Source: Parasedimentitalea psychrophila
GTDB lineage: Bacteria > Pseudomonadota > Alphaproteobacteria > Rhodobacterales > Rhodobacteraceae
Direction: 5' to 3'
Assembly (NCBI RefSeq): GCF_030285785.1
Contig: NZ_CP127247.1
Span: 2,069,501-2,133,500, forward strand
Length of the DNA stretch: 64,000 nucleotides
The translations under genes and the position numbers were made by a program. Below, in pieces: positions 51,838-61,603 of this stretch. Each line of letters starts with the position of its first letter. Positions within the stretch are counted from its first letter, which is position 1. The notes beneath the pieces were generated by a model. That model had not been told where the DNA came from. It ran no database searches and saw only the letters and a program-made list of their open reading frames with translations.

Positions 51838-52890
51838 ATGACAGAACTTCATGCACCCAATTACCGGGTAAGGCTTTTTTTGTCCGTCGATCTTACAGGA
51901 TCCACTGCATTCAAGTCAAAGAATACCAGTTTTGAGTGGTTGAAGGCCTTCCAGCATTTTTACGGGGAGTTTCCGCGGCTCTACTCGTCTGAATTTGATG
52001 AAGTGTGCTCTTCGATCGAAGGTATTGGGGGAAATGAGCGTAGTGCACCCCCCAAAATCTGGAAAACGATTGGTGATGAAATTTTGTTCGTCAATCGGGT
52101 GCTCAGTATTACCCATCTAGGTGCGTACGTCACGGCATTTTCCAAGAGTCTTCATAAGTTTGGTGAACTGGTTCAAGCTTATGATGGGTTGAACACAAAG
52201 GGTAATGGCTGGATCGCGGCATTTCCTAGTCCAAATTGTAGTATTGGGATCGGTGACGGCGGGGATGCTGACCCGATGTCGGGGGGGAATGAGCTATCAA
52301 CTGAAGAATTTGAAAGCATCGTTGATGAAGAGCCCAAGAAATTTGATTTTCTAGGCAAGGGAATCGATGGCGGATTTCGGATTTCGAGAAACTCGACGGT
52401 GAACACTTTCACTATCTCACCAGCACTTGCGTTTCTGCTGACGAAGGCAAAAACCAATCCTGATGCTACCAAGTTTGACGCGGATTTTAGATTTCACGAG
52501 ACCCAGTCCTTCAAGGGGGTGGTGAATGGAAGGCCTTATCCAATCATTTCGATTGATACCATTCGAGATGAAGAGGAGCGTGAACTTCACCGCCTAGAGG
52601 CGAAGCTTCTGCAAAGGCCAAGTGTTGTAGCTGATTGTGTCGAGCTCAAAGACTACTTGGACAAGTATATAAAATTAAACAAAATTGAGAAACCAGTCCT
52701 CAAGCTGACGCATGGTGTCGAGGACCAGGTTCCTCCTGAGCACTACCAGAGCTATGTTAAAGAATGGGAAGCTGAAAGAAAGAAGAGCAAAGGTGATGAC
52801 GCTTCCTTCAATGAAGATGGAAACCCTGACTTGGACTCTATAATCCCTTCAGTGGAGGAGGCGGTCGGTGGCATTGTTAATGACCACTGA
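51838..52890 (+). CDS. Class III nucleotidyl-cyclase-like protein (Pycsar-type candidate)
   Basis: A 350-residue soluble protein. The N-terminal 190 residues carry class III cyclase marks in correct order. The first metal Asp is in FLSVDLTGST (D18). The base-contact Lys and second metal Asp are in WKTIGDE (K76, D80). IDGGFRIS follows, with D177 at the place of the usual transition-state Asn and R181 at that of the Arg. A polar C-terminal part (about 225-350) has no known fold and ends in an acidic segment. A soluble single-domain cyclase next to a defence-type gene recalls PycC (cCMP/cUMP synthases). Nucleotide specificity cannot be read from sequence. Same A+T-richer composition as the protease gene. 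Adenylate or guanylate cyclase, or an inactive homolog, remain possible. Confidence 0.7.
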   Translation: MTELHAPNYRVRLFLSVDLTGSTAFKSKNTSFEWLKAFQHFYGEFPRLYSSEFDEVCSSIEGIGGNERSAPPKIWKTIGDEILFVNRVLSITHLGAYVTAFSKSLHKFGELVQAYDGLNTKGNGWIAAFPSPNCSIGIGDGGDADPMSGGNELSTEEFESIVDEEPKKFDFLGKGIDGGFRISRNSTVNTFTISPALAFLLTKAKTNPDATKFDADFRFHETQSFKGVVNGRPYPIISIDTIRDEEERELHRLEAKLLQRPSVVADCVELKDYLDKYIKLNKIEKPVLKLTHGVEDQVPPEHYQSYVKEWEAERKKSKGDDASFNEDGNPDLDSIIPSVEEAVGGIVNDH

Positions 52891-53136
52891 GTTAACGATC
52901 CAACTGAAAAAGAGGCTCTCGACACCCTCCTCATTCCCTGTTACGCCGCACCAATCATACAGCCTCGGATTCGTTCCGGGGCTGGTGATTTTTGGATGGG
53001 GACCTTCGGGGCCTTATATCGATGGCCACCTCAGTAGTTGGGTTTCTGATGGAACTTCACGAGCAGGGGGCTGAACATAGTCCAGGATGCCGGGTAAACT
53101 CGGTGCCTGGGCGCTGCTAAACGGAAGACAGAAAGC
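52891..53136. other. Spacer between the cyclase-like gene and rplB
   Basis: 246 bases. The last 70 or so resemble an ordinary rplB leader and the rest continues the A+T-richer foreign segment. It must supply a promoter for rplB onward if the terminator at 51109 works. No convincing hexamers were found. Confidence 0.4.
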
Positions 53137-53979
53137 ATGGCACTCAAGTCGTATAAACCGACGACGCCGGGCCAGCGTGGGCTGGTTCTGATCGACCGTT
53201 CGGAGCTTTGGAAAGGTCGCCCGGTTAAATCTCTCACTGAGGGTTTATCCAAAACAGGCGGCCGGAACAACACCGGACGGATTACCTCGCGCCGCCGTGG
53301 TGGCGGGGCAAAGCGCCTCTACCGGATCGTTGACTTTAAGCGTAACAAATTTGATGTTGCGGCGACCGTCGAGCGGATCGAATATGACCCGAACCGGACC
53401 GCATTCATCGCGCTGATCAAATATGAAGATGGCGAACAGAACTATATCCTTGCTCCACAGCGTCTTGCTGTTGGTGATAAGGTTATCGCCTCTGCTAAGG
53501 CCGACATCAAGCCGGGCAACACAATGCCATTCTCGGGCATGCCAATCGGTACCATCATTCACAACATCGAAATGAAGCCAGGCAAAGGCGGCCAGATCGC
53601 CCGTGCAGCTGGTACATATGCTCAGTTCGTTGGTCGTGACGGTGGCTACGCTCAGATCCGTTTGTCCTCGGGCGAACTGCGTCTGGTGCGTCAGGAATGT
53701 CTGGCAACAGTTGGTGCGGTGTCGAACCCCGACAACTCGAACCAGAACTTTGGTAAAGCTGGCCGTATGCGTCACAAGGGCGTTCGTCCCTCTGTGCGTG
53801 GTGTGGTTATGAACCCGGTCGACCACCCACACGGTGGTGGTGAAGGCCGGACATCGGGTGGTCGTCACCCAGTTACCCCTTGGGGTAAGCCTACCAAAGG
53901 TGCTCGGACCCGTAACAAGAACAAAGCGTCAAGCAAGCTGATCATCCGCTCGCGTCACGCCAAGAAGAAGGGACGTTAA
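53137..53979 (+). CDS. rplB: 50S ribosomal protein L2
   Basis: A 280-residue L2. Peptidyl-transferase-near residues in [30 protein letters not shown] (read in parts) are intact, including the conserved His. Opens the second half of the S10 genes, with rpsS 3 bases later. Confidence 0.97.
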   Translation: MALKSYKPTTPGQRGLVLIDRSELWKGRPVKSLTEGLSKTGGRNNTGRITSRRRGGGAKRLYRIVDFKRNKFDVAATVERIEYDPNRTAFIALIKYEDGEQNYILAPQRLAVGDKVIASAKADIKPGNTMPFSGMPIGTIIHNIEMKPGKGGQIARAAGTYAQFVGRDGGYAQIRLSSGELRLVRQECLATVGAVSNPDNSNQNFGKAGRMRHKGVRPSVRGVVMNPVDHPHGGGEGRTSGGRHPVTPWGKPTKGARTRNKNKASSKLIIRSRHAKKKGR

Positions 53980-53982
53980 TTC

Positions 53983-54261
53983 ATGTCTCGCTCTGTATGG
54001 AAAGGCCCTTTTGTAGACGCTTATGTTCTCAAAAAGGCCGAAGCTGCTCGTGAATCGGGCCGCAAAGAAGTGATCAAGATCTGGTCGCGCCGTTCCACCA
54101 TTCTGCCCCAGTTCGTGGGTCTGACCTTTGGTGTTTACAACGGTCGCAAGCATATCACAGTCAACGTCTCGGAAGACATGATTGGTCAAAAGTTTGGTGA
54201 ATATTCGCCAACTCGCACCTATCACGGTCACGCTGCTGACAAAAAAGCGAAGCGGAAATAA
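53983..54261 (+). CDS. rpsS: 30S ribosomal protein S19
   Basis: A 92-residue S19 ([24 protein letters not shown]-like [35 protein letters not shown]). Part of the 30S head; 3 bases separate it from rplV. Confidence 0.97.
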   Translation: MSRSVWKGPFVDAYVLKKAEAARESGRKEVIKIWSRRSTILPQFVGLTFGVYNGRKHITVNVSEDMIGQKFGEYSPTRTYHGHAADKKAKRK

Positions 54262-54264
54262 GTC

Positions 54265-54645
54265 ATGGGTAAGGAAAAAAACCCCCGCCGCGTGGCAGAC
54301 AACGAAGCAATGGCAAAACTGCGCATGCTTCGTACCAGCCCCCAGAAATTGAACCTGGTCGCTGGTCTGATCCGTGGCAAGAAAGTTGATCGCGCACTGA
54401 CCGATCTGACTTTCTCGAACAAGCGTGTTGCTCAGGACGTGAAAAAATGTCTTCAGTCGGCGATTGCCAATGCTGAGAACAACCACAACCTGGACGTGGA
54501 CGAGCTGATCGTCGCCGAGGCCTATGTGGGCAAAAACATGACCCTGAAGCGCGGACGTCCGCGGGCTCGTGGTCGTTTTGGCAAGATCTTGAAGCCGTTT
54601 GCTGAGATCACCATTTTGGTGCGTCAAGTTGAGGAGCAGTCCTAA
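54265..54645 (+). CDS. rplV: 50S ribosomal protein L22
   Basis: A 126-residue L22; [20 protein letters not shown] near the start and the tunnel-lining hairpin [15 protein letters not shown]. Stop and the ATG of rpsC share one base. Confidence 0.97.
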   Translation: MGKEKNPRRVADNEAMAKLRMLRTSPQKLNLVAGLIRGKKVDRALTDLTFSNKRVAQDVKKCLQSAIANAENNHNLDVDELIVAEAYVGKNMTLKRGRPRARGRFGKILKPFAEITILVRQVEEQS

Positions 54646-55352
54646 TGGGTAATAAAGTCAATCCAATTGGCATGCGCCTCCAGGTCAACCGTACCTGGGA
54701 CAGCCGCTGGTACGCTGACACCAAAGATTTTGGTAATCTTCTGCTGGAAGACATCAAAATCCGCGAGTTCGTCAAGACCGAGTGCAAGCAGGCTGGTATC
54801 TCGCGTATCATCATCGAGCGTCCGCACAAAAAGTGCCGGGTGACGATCCACACCGCCCGTCCTGGTGTGATCATTGGCAAAAAAGGCGCAGACATCGAAA
54901 CTCTGCGCAAGAAAATTGCCACGATGACCGATAGCGAACTGCACCTGAACATCGTTGAGGTTCGCAAGCCGGAGCTCGACGCTGCGCTGGTCGGTGAGTC
55001 GATCGCACAGCAGCTGGAGCGCCGGGTGTCTTTCCGTCGCGCCATGAAGCGGTCGGTCCAGAACGCAATGCGCATGGGCGCCTTGGGTATCCGGATCAAC
55101 CTCGCTGGCCGTTTGGGTGGTGCTGAAATCGCGCGTACCGAATGGTACCGTGAGGGCCGCGTGCCGCTGCACACACTGCGTGCGGACATCGATTACGCAC
55201 ATGTCGAAGCAATGACTGCTTATGGTATCATCGGGATCAAGACTTGGATCTTCAAAGGTGAAATCATGGAGCACGACCCGCAGGCACGTGACCGTAAAGC
55301 ACAGGAACTCCAGGACGGCCCAGCACCTCGCGGTGCAGGCGGTCGTCGCTAA
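54645..55352 (+). CDS. rpsC: 30S ribosomal protein S3
   Basis: A 235-residue S3 with the KH domain ([19 protein letters not shown]) and C-terminal domain ([40 protein letters not shown], read in parts). It has a role in mRNA helicase activity at the entry channel. Followed 14 bases later by rplP. Confidence 0.97.
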   Translation: MGNKVNPIGMRLQVNRTWDSRWYADTKDFGNLLLEDIKIREFVKTECKQAGISRIIIERPHKKCRVTIHTARPGVIIGKKGADIETLRKKIATMTDSELHLNIVEVRKPELDAALVGESIAQQLERRVSFRRAMKRSVQNAMRMGALGIRINLAGRLGGAEIARTEWYREGRVPLHTLRADIDYAHVEAMTAYGIIGIKTWIFKGEIMEHDPQARDRKAQELQDGPAPRGAGGRR

Positions 55353-55366
55353 GGGGGACATGACAA

Positions 55367-55780
55367 ATGCTTCAACCAAAGCGTACTAAATTCCGCAAGA
55401 TGCACAAAGGCCGGATCAAGGGAGACGCCAAAGGCGGCTCTGATCTGAATTTTGGCACTTACGGACTGAAAGCACTCCAGCCTGAGCGTGTGACTGCGCG
55501 TCAAATCGAAGCGGCTCGCCGCGCGATGACTCGCCACATGAAGCGCCAGGGCCGTGTCTGGATCCGGATCTTCCCGGATACTCCGGTTACGTCCAAGCCT
55601 ACCGAAGTCCGTATGGGTAAAGGTAAAGGTTCGGTGGATTTCTGGGCAGCCAAGGTCAAGCCTGGCCGTGTATTGTTCGAGATCGACGGCGTCGATGATG
55701 ACGTCGCCCGCGAGGCCCTGCGCCTGGCTGCGATGAAGCTGCCGATCAAGACACGCATCGTGCTTCGCGAAGACTGGTAA
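55367..55780 (+). CDS. rplP: 50S ribosomal protein L16
   Basis: A 137-residue L16 ([50 protein letters not shown]). In most bacteria rpmC follows at once; here a terminator and about 6.9 kb of other genes intervene. Confidence 0.97.
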   Translation: MLQPKRTKFRKMHKGRIKGDAKGGSDLNFGTYGLKALQPERVTARQIEAARRAMTRHMKRQGRVWIRIFPDTPVTSKPTEVRMGKGKGSVDFWAAKVKPGRVLFEIDGVDDDVAREALRLAAMKLPIKTRIVLREDW

Positions 55781-55809
55781 ATTAAGTTCCTTTTTCTGAG
55801 GGATGCAAG

Positions 55810-55841
55810 GCCCCCGCTGGTATCACCGGCGGGGGCTTTTT
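55810..55841 (+). terminator. Intrinsic terminator after rplP, inside the S10 gene order
   Basis: Stem GCCCCCGCTGG / CCGGCGGGGGC (one G-T pair), loop TATCA, then TTTTT. Second terminator splitting the S10 genes. Confidence 0.9.
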
Positions 55842-56026
55842 CTATTGCTGTGCGGTCCGTTTAGCGCAATCTAAGAGAGCTTTAACCATCAGTAATATTA
55901 CCTAAACGAGCGCGTTGAGCCAACATGCCGCAGCTGGAAATTGATCGGATTGGGCAGCACTGAACGGGATATTAAGTAAGTCGTGGGCATACTTCCGCAG
56001 AGTAAACCTGGAAGAGGACCTATGAC

Positions 56027-58423
56027 GTGACCGATAAAAACAACCCTGCGCTCAGGCGCTTTTCACTTTCAAACCTCAAGACTAAATCCAAGGTCATATC
56101 GGTTGCATTGTTCCCCTTGTTGCTGATCGTCGCGGTCGGGGGCGTTACCATGTTCAACCTGAACCGGATGGAGGAGTCCGCCGGTTGGGTTGATCACACC
56201 CAGAATGTTCTGGGAGAGGCGCGGTCTATTGTTGCCTCGGCTGTTGATATGGAAACCGGCCTGCGCGGATATCTTCTTGCCGGCAAGGACGCGTTTCTTG
56301 CCCCCTATGAGGGCGGCCAGGCCAAGGCCTATCAAACCCTTGTAGATCTGCGCGAAACTGTCAGTGACAACCCACGACAGGTAGCGCGGCTGCAAGAGGC
56401 GGAGCAGGCCCTCCGAGGTTGGCAAACCGACGTTGCCGAACAGGCAATTGCGCTGCGCCGTGAAATTGGCGACGCCTTGACCATGAACGACATGGCCGCC
56501 GAGGTGAGAAAAGCCAAGGGTAAGGTGTTCTTTGACCAGTTCAGAGCCGAAATTGCCGACTTCGTTGCGGCTGAACAGGCGCTGCTGGAGATCCGGAAAG
56601 AAAAAATCAACAGCATCATCGAAAGCCCTTTCGTCAATCCAGTGGCAATTGCCGACGGTATGGAGCGGGTGGAGCACACCTATGTCGTGATCGATACGGC
56701 CAAGGATCTTCTGGCAGCAGCCGTGGATATGGAAACCGGTATGCGTGGGTTCCTGCTGTCCGGTGATGTTGTGTTTTTGAAGCCATACCACGAAGGTTTC
56801 ACTATGATGCAAATTCTTGTGGCTGAGCTTTCTGAAACAGTCAGTGACAACCCCGAGCAGGTAGCGCGGGTCGTCAGTGCGGGCGACATCATTACCGAAT
56901 GGCGCGCAACGATCGTTGAGCCGACACTGGACATGAGACGCCAGATTGGCAGCGCTGAAACCATGGATGACATGGCTGACCTGGTCGGCCAGGGCCGCGG
57001 CAAGACATATTTTGACGGCTTCCGTGCCATCATGGCAGATTTTCAGGCTGAAGAGCAGGCCCTGATGGACACCCGCCGGGCCTCGAGCGAACAGGTCTCG
57101 GCGATGACCAAGACCATGATCCCCAGCGCAATTGCAGTTTCCATCGTGATCGGTGCCGGTTTGGCCTGGTTCATTGGCTCAAGCATTGCCAATGCGGTGC
57201 GGACAATCACCGCCTCCATGCGTGGTCTGGCAGATGGCAATAATGCTGTGGACATCAAAGGTCAGGAGCGGGGCGATGAAATCGGCGAAATGGCCCGTGC
57301 CCTTGAGGTGTTCCGCGATGCGCTGGTGGATATGCAGGATCAGGAAAAGCTAAAAGCCGAAGGGCGCGATGCCGAGTTGAGCGCCATGGTGAAAGAGCTT
57401 AGCCACCGTCTGGCATTGCTGTCGCAGGGTGATTTGTCGGTGCAGATCCACGAAAATTTCCCCGAAGGCTATGAGCAGTTGCGGCAGGATTTCAATGCGA
57501 CGGTCTCTAACTTGAGCGGCATCGTGGAGCAGGTTGTCGAAACTTCGGGCAGTATTCGCAATGGTGCCGATGAAATCAGCCAGGCCTCCGAGGATCTGTC
57601 GAATCGTACCGAAAGCCAGGCCGCGACGCTGGAAGAAACGGCTGCGGCGCTGGACGAATTGACCGCCTCGGTTAAATCTGCGGCCGAGGGTGCCCGCAGT
57701 GTGGAGAACACCATGGGCGAAGCCGGCGACGAGGCAAAGCGCAGTGGTCAGGTGGTGCAAGATGCAGTGGCCGCCATGAGCGAGATCGAACAGTCTTCCC
57801 GCCATATCTCGCAGATCATTTCGGTGATTGACGACATCTCCTTCCAGACCAACCTGCTGGCGTTGAATGCCGGGGTCGAAGCGGCCCGCGCAGGTGAAGC
57901 CGGACGGGGTTTTGCGGTGGTGGCAAGTGAAGTGCGGGCTCTGGCGCAGCGCTCTTCAGATGCGGCGATGGAGATCAAAACTCTGATCAGTGATAGCTCC
58001 AAACAGGTTTCCGGTGGGGTCAAATTGGTTGGCAATGCCGGTGTTGCCCTGGAAAGCATCGTTGGCCAGGTGAGCCATATCTCGATACTGGTTTCGGAAA
58101 TAGCCGAGGGCGCTGCCGAGCAGTCAACCGGCCTCTTCGAGATCAATACAGGCATGACGCAATTGGATCAGGTGACGCAGCAGAACGCCGCCATGGTCGA
58201 AGAGGCCTCCGCCGCGAGCCACTTGCTGAAGTCTGATGCCGCAAAACTGACTGAGTTGATGTCTCACTTCAAGATTGGCCAAGGCAGAGCAGCGGCGCCC
58301 GGTTTCAGTGCCCCAGCAGCACCTACCGCGCATGGCACCGATGACTGGTCGCTGGACGCCGAGGCGATGACGCCAGTGGCGGCGACCGGCACCGACGGCA
58401 AGGCGCTTTGGCAGGACTTCTAA
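56027..58423 (+). CDS. Methyl-accepting chemotaxis protein with tandem CHASE3 domains
   Basis: A 798-residue chemoreceptor. The first membrane helix is near residues 21-45. The sensory part contains two CHASE3-like units, each with the mark VDMETG-RG-LL-G and an RRxIG-x5-MxDM stretch, about residues 50-190 and 215-350. The second helix is near 365-388. A HAMP domain and a cytoplasmic signalling hairpin follow, with the tip IDDISFQTNLLALNAGVEAARAGEAGRG (read in parts). The end LWQDF fits the xWxxF tether for CheR/CheB. Start is GTG 56027, with AGAGGA 8 bases upstream; a nearby ATG at 56022 would stop after two codons. No other che genes are nearby. Confidence 0.92.
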   Translation: MTDKNNPALRRFSLSNLKTKSKVISVALFPLLLIVAVGGVTMFNLNRMEESAGWVDHTQNVLGEARSIVASAVDMETGLRGYLLAGKDAFLAPYEGGQAKAYQTLVDLRETVSDNPRQVARLQEAEQALRGWQTDVAEQAIALRREIGDALTMNDMAAEVRKAKGKVFFDQFRAEIADFVAAEQALLEIRKEKINSIIESPFVNPVAIADGMERVEHTYVVIDTAKDLLAAAVDMETGMRGFLLSGDVVFLKPYHEGFTMMQILVAELSETVSDNPEQVARVVSAGDIITEWRATIVEPTLDMRRQIGSAETMDDMADLVGQGRGKTYFDGFRAIMADFQAEEQALMDTRRASSEQVSAMTKTMIPSAIAVSIVIGAGLAWFIGSSIANAVRTITASMRGLADGNNAVDIKGQERGDEIGEMARALEVFRDALVDMQDQEKLKAEGRDAELSAMVKELSHRLALLSQGDLSVQIHENFPEGYEQLRQDFNATVSNLSGIVEQVVETSGSIRNGADEISQASEDLSNRTESQAATLEETAAALDELTASVKSAAEGARSVENTMGEAGDEAKRSGQVVQDAVAAMSEIEQSSRHISQIISVIDDISFQTNLLALNAGVEAARAGEAGRGFAVVASEVRALAQRSSDAAMEIKTLISDSSKQVSGGVKLVGNAGVALESIVGQVSHISILVSEIAEGAAEQSTGLFEINTGMTQLDQVTQQNAAMVEEASAASHLLKSDAAKLTELMSHFKIGQGRAAAPGFSAPAAPTAHGTDDWSLDAEAMTPVAATGTDGKALWQDF

Positions 58424-58432
58424 CCCGTCCCT

Positions 58433-58476
58433 CTCCGGTGGCCCTCTCAAGCAGAGGGCCACCGGAGCTATTTTTT
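58433..58476 (+). terminator. Intrinsic terminator after the chemoreceptor gene
   Basis: Perfect 15-bp stem from CTCCGGTGGCCCTCT to AGAGGGCCACCGGAG, 5-base loop, then CTA and TTTTTT. Confidence 0.92.
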
Positions 58477-58537
58477 GCGGGCCGGTCAGGCAACGCGACC
58501 TCTCGCCCTGCGGGTCGGACTGGGGTATGACCGCCGC

Positions 58538-59158
58538 ATGTCACAAATTGAATCGCTTTTCGCCACCCGCCTGTACCGCGCCGCCCTGTCCGAACACGGA
58601 CCCAAAATCGACGCGGATGAACTTGAAACCTCCTGTATTGTCATCGCCAATGATGACGAGGCCGGCCAGGACTGGTGCGAGGACAACGCCTATCCCGGCT
58701 ATACCTCCTACGCCTCGCTGAGCGATCTGCCCTGGCGCTTTCCGATCTTTGCTGATCTGGTCAAGGTGCTGGATCTGCATGTGGCTGAATTTGCCAAAGA
58801 TCTGGAATTTGATCTGGATGGCAAGGCGCTGACGCTCGAGGATCTGTGGATCAATATCCTGCCCGAAGGCGGTATGCACGCCAGCCACATCCACCCGCAC
58901 TCCGTCATCAGCGGCACCACTTATGTGGCGATGCCCAAAGATACCAGCGCCCTGAAACTGGAAGATCCTCGATCCGCGATGATGATGGCCTCGCCGATCC
59001 GCACCAAAGATGCCCGCCGCGAGTTGAAACCGTTCATCTACATGAAGCCGGACGTTGGCGATGTGCTGCTCTGGGAAAGCTGGCTGCGCCACGAGGTGCC
59101 GATGAACATGTCCGAAGACGACCGGATCTCGGTGAGTTTTAATTATCGGTGGGAGTGA
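58538..59158 (+). CDS. 2OG-Fe(II) oxygenase-like protein (TIGR02466 type)
   Basis: A 206-residue protein. The iron-binding HxH-like cluster is in HASHIHPHSVISGTTYV (H114-H121), the distal His in LLWESWLRHEVPMN, and the 2-oxoglutarate-binding Arg in RISVSFNY near the C-terminus, matching the family of putative 2OG-Fe(II) oxygenases. Substrate unknown. ATG 58538 fits the domain start; the frame is open 21 codons earlier, inside the preceding terminator region. Confidence 0.83.
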   Translation: MSQIESLFATRLYRAALSEHGPKIDADELETSCIVIANDDEAGQDWCEDNAYPGYTSYASLSDLPWRFPIFADLVKVLDLHVAEFAKDLEFDLDGKALTLEDLWINILPEGGMHASHIHPHSVISGTTYVAMPKDTSALKLEDPRSAMMMASPIRTKDARRELKPFIYMKPDVGDVLLWESWLRHEVPMNMSEDDRISVSFNYRWE

Positions 59159-59208
59159 GCAATCTCCCTACGAACGGGCGGTTCCCAATGCCACCTAGCG
59201 AAACACGA

Positions 59209-59265
59209 GGGCAGCGCCCGACCCTCCCGTTGGGAGGATCGGGCGCTGCCCGGGCTTTCAGCCCG
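59209..59265. repeat. Large hairpin element related to the CTCCCGTTGGG repeats
   Basis: A 19-bp stem with one mismatch (GGGCAGCGCCCGACCCTCC / GGAGGATCGGGCGCTGCCC) around loop CGTTG, followed at once by a second hairpin CGGGCT-TTC-AGCCCG. The apex reads CTCCCGTTGGGAG, the same core as the linker of elements E1-E3. No T-run. Confidence 0.7.
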
Positions 59266-59336
59266 AGCCGAGGACCGATTCGGGCGCAGATTTCCATGAA
59301 ACCATTCCGATCCCGAAGCTCGAGTTTCAAAATTGA

Positions 59337-59540
59337 CTAGAAAACCGTCTCAAGGACATTTTCGGCGCCATTGACAAGGTCCTCTAGCTCATCCTTTGTC
59401 GGTTCTTTTGTCTTTGCGTGATCGCAAGGGTCTCGAATAACTGCGAGGTGTTGATTGAAGCGCCATTGTGGGATGGAAATTATGCCGTTGTCTCTAAGTC
59501 GCTGGTTCAGATCAGTAACTCCCGGTCTTTTTTTCAGATA
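59337..59540 (-). pseudogene. C-terminal remnant of a HEPN-like protein
   Basis: A frame of 67 residues without a start codon, opened by an in-frame stop at 59541. It reads VTDLNQRLRDNGIISIPQWR, then NQHLAVIRDPCDHAKTKEPT and DELEDLVNGAENVLETVF. R-x4-H (RDPCDH) with the helical, charged end resembles C-terminal ends of HEPN-domain RNases or related proteins. The 5' part is missing or scrambled. A remnant of a toxin-like gene by resemblance only. Confidence 0.4.
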
Positions 59541-59757
59541 CTATTGTTGGGCGCGCCACAGGCATGAGAGAAGTGCTTCTCAATCAAAACGCCACAAATC
59601 GCTCCTGCGGCTCGGACAGGGGTGGTCGCGGGATTTCGGACCAGTAACTAAGATGGATCACCTTGTGAAAGAGATGATCCCAAATGACCAAGAAAAAGAT
59701 CTACTCATCCCGCTGCCCGGCAGTCGTTCGCTTGCAGACGGTGAGTATCCGTATTGG

Positions 59758-60170
59758 TCAAGTCCGTGTTTCAGTCCATTTCCGACCGTCACGCAATAAA
59801 ACATTCGCCATGACCACGAGCTTGCGCATGATCGCTGTGATAGCCAGTCTCTTACATTTTCCGTTAGCAATCAGCTGATGGTATTTGGCCTTCATATCCG
59901 GATTGAAACGGGTGGCGACAACGGCAGCTAAATAGATCGCCCTTCGCAAACTGGCGCGCCCGGCCTGGATACGCTCTTTGCCCCTCTATTTGCCCCTTGG
60001 CTGGCAGGTGATGCTTGCATCAGTGAAAAGCGGATTGGCGGGAAATCGGTGTCAGGCCCGCTAAACTCGCAGCCTGCGTTCCGCTGAATGTGCCAAGCTC
60101 CGGCATTTCAGGCAGCATTGCATACGCGGTTATCCGTTGCCTGGCAGGGCAATGAAAACTCCCGAGAGCG
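59758..60170 (-). pseudogene. Remnant of an IS110-family transposase (C-terminal domain)
   Basis: The minus strand carries, in shifting frames, segments typical of the IS110 Transposase_20 domain. These are RITAYAMLPEMPELGTF and QAASLAGLTPISR (near 60150-60050), then in another frame after a stop KERIQAGRASLRRAIYLAAV, VATRFNPDMKAKYHQLI and AITAIMRKLVVMANVLLRDG (59984-59758). At least one frameshift and one TAG break it. The N-terminal DEDD catalytic part is not found, so the element is dead. Confidence 0.7.
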
Positions 60171-61603
60171 GGCAATGCTGTGGATGCTGATGAGAGTGTC
60201 GGCCTTTTGGGGGAGTGACTTCAAGCCCGCCTTGGTGTTGACGAATTGTTTGTGCTGGCTCTTCGAGAGTCAAAATTCGTCCAGCGTATTTTTAAAAACC
60301 CCTCTCGGTGCATGCTCTGCATACACCTTCCGGTCAGCAATCGATTCCGCCTCTCGGCGATGCTGCGCATCGTCTGCCGATCAATGGATGGTATCATTCA
60401 TGCGTCTTTCCTTGCCTCGTTTTGTCATGCGGGCCCAAAGCCCATGTATCCGTTCATCCCTCTCGCGGTTTGCCAGGCCAACCTCTGCCGGGCAGCGGTC
60501 GAAAGAAAAGACGGGGGCGACCATGCTCAGCGACGGTCCACAAGGACCAAGAGGGGAGCGGTCCGACCCCCGCAACTGCCCGTCAGAAATGACGTGCCGG
60601 GCAGTGGCCACAGCTTCACATGAGAGCCGGGGTAAGCATAAGACAAGAGGGGAGGATCGGCCAATTGGTGCGTCTCGGAGTGTAAGTACCTCTGTCAGCC
60701 GACGGGTGGCGTGCGATTTTTTCGAACGAAACTGGAACAGCAAAGCATCCGGGGGGCGGCTGGCCCGGGACGGCTGGCCTGGGATGAAGGCTTGGGGGTG
60801 CCAAGCAAGGCGTGATCCATTGAAGGCGCCATTGGTTCGCGCCCAATGGCGAACGGCAGATGTGCATTGAAAGAAGCCACCCGAAGGTCAGTCTGCGGCG
60901 GCAATGCAGGCTGTTGTTGCTGGCACGGTCAATCCTATATTTCGGCCCAAATGGCGAGAGTGCTGAGAACCTGCGGTTCATGGAAATCATCCATTGCCCG
61001 GCAGGGGCATGCAACGCCTGCTGCCAGGAGGGGGCAAACAGTTCCTGGAAACGTCATTGTACGGGTCACGTCTCCAACTGTCAGTTCCGGTTGAATACTC
61101 CCCAAACGTGCTCCTTTAAAATCCCCCGGTTTCGAGCGCCGTTTGGAAACCCCGCCGGGCCGCTAGGCGCAGATGGATTTTGCCGGGTTTCAAACCCTGT
61201 TCACGCCCTCTCGGCTGCCAGGCCATGGATGAGCCTGGTGTCCTTTGCAGAGTTTGGCTGCTTTTTATGGTATTGGCTCATAGCCGTCTCTCATTGATCG
61301 CTGTGCGATCAACGGCCGGGCAGTGGGCAACCAGATGATGAAACGGATGACATTCTATACCACCGAACGCCGGTATTTGACCCATGGGATATTAACGTCG
61401 AACGGTTGGAGACCTAGCGGATCCCGGAAACACTCTGGAGGAGCCGTTTCAGGCGCCGCCCGGGCGCTCGGTTGTGCCAGAACAAAACATAATTTTGCTC
61501 GCCAGGTGTTGCGTGTTTTTTTATTACGTACATTTCCTTGGGTTGCAATTTTTCTGCTCCAGGTACAAGTTCTTCTCAATTGTGGTATTGTATCGGGTGA
61601 ATT
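60171..61603. other. Unassigned accessory sequence between the IS110 remnant and the PIN-like gene
   Basis: About 1.4 kb with many short overlapping frames on both strands, none resembling a known protein. The stretch 60480-60720 is purine-rich with several inverted segments (e.g. CTGCCGGGCAG, CTGCCCG...CGGGCAG) and might be structured RNA, but no Rfam class is recognised. The last 120 bases are A+T-richer and should contain the promoter of the next gene. Confidence 0.35.

Noticed and set aside
60480-60720. Group II intron 5' region
   Set aside because: Purine-rich and structured-looking, but no domain V motif and no reverse transcriptase frame could be found.
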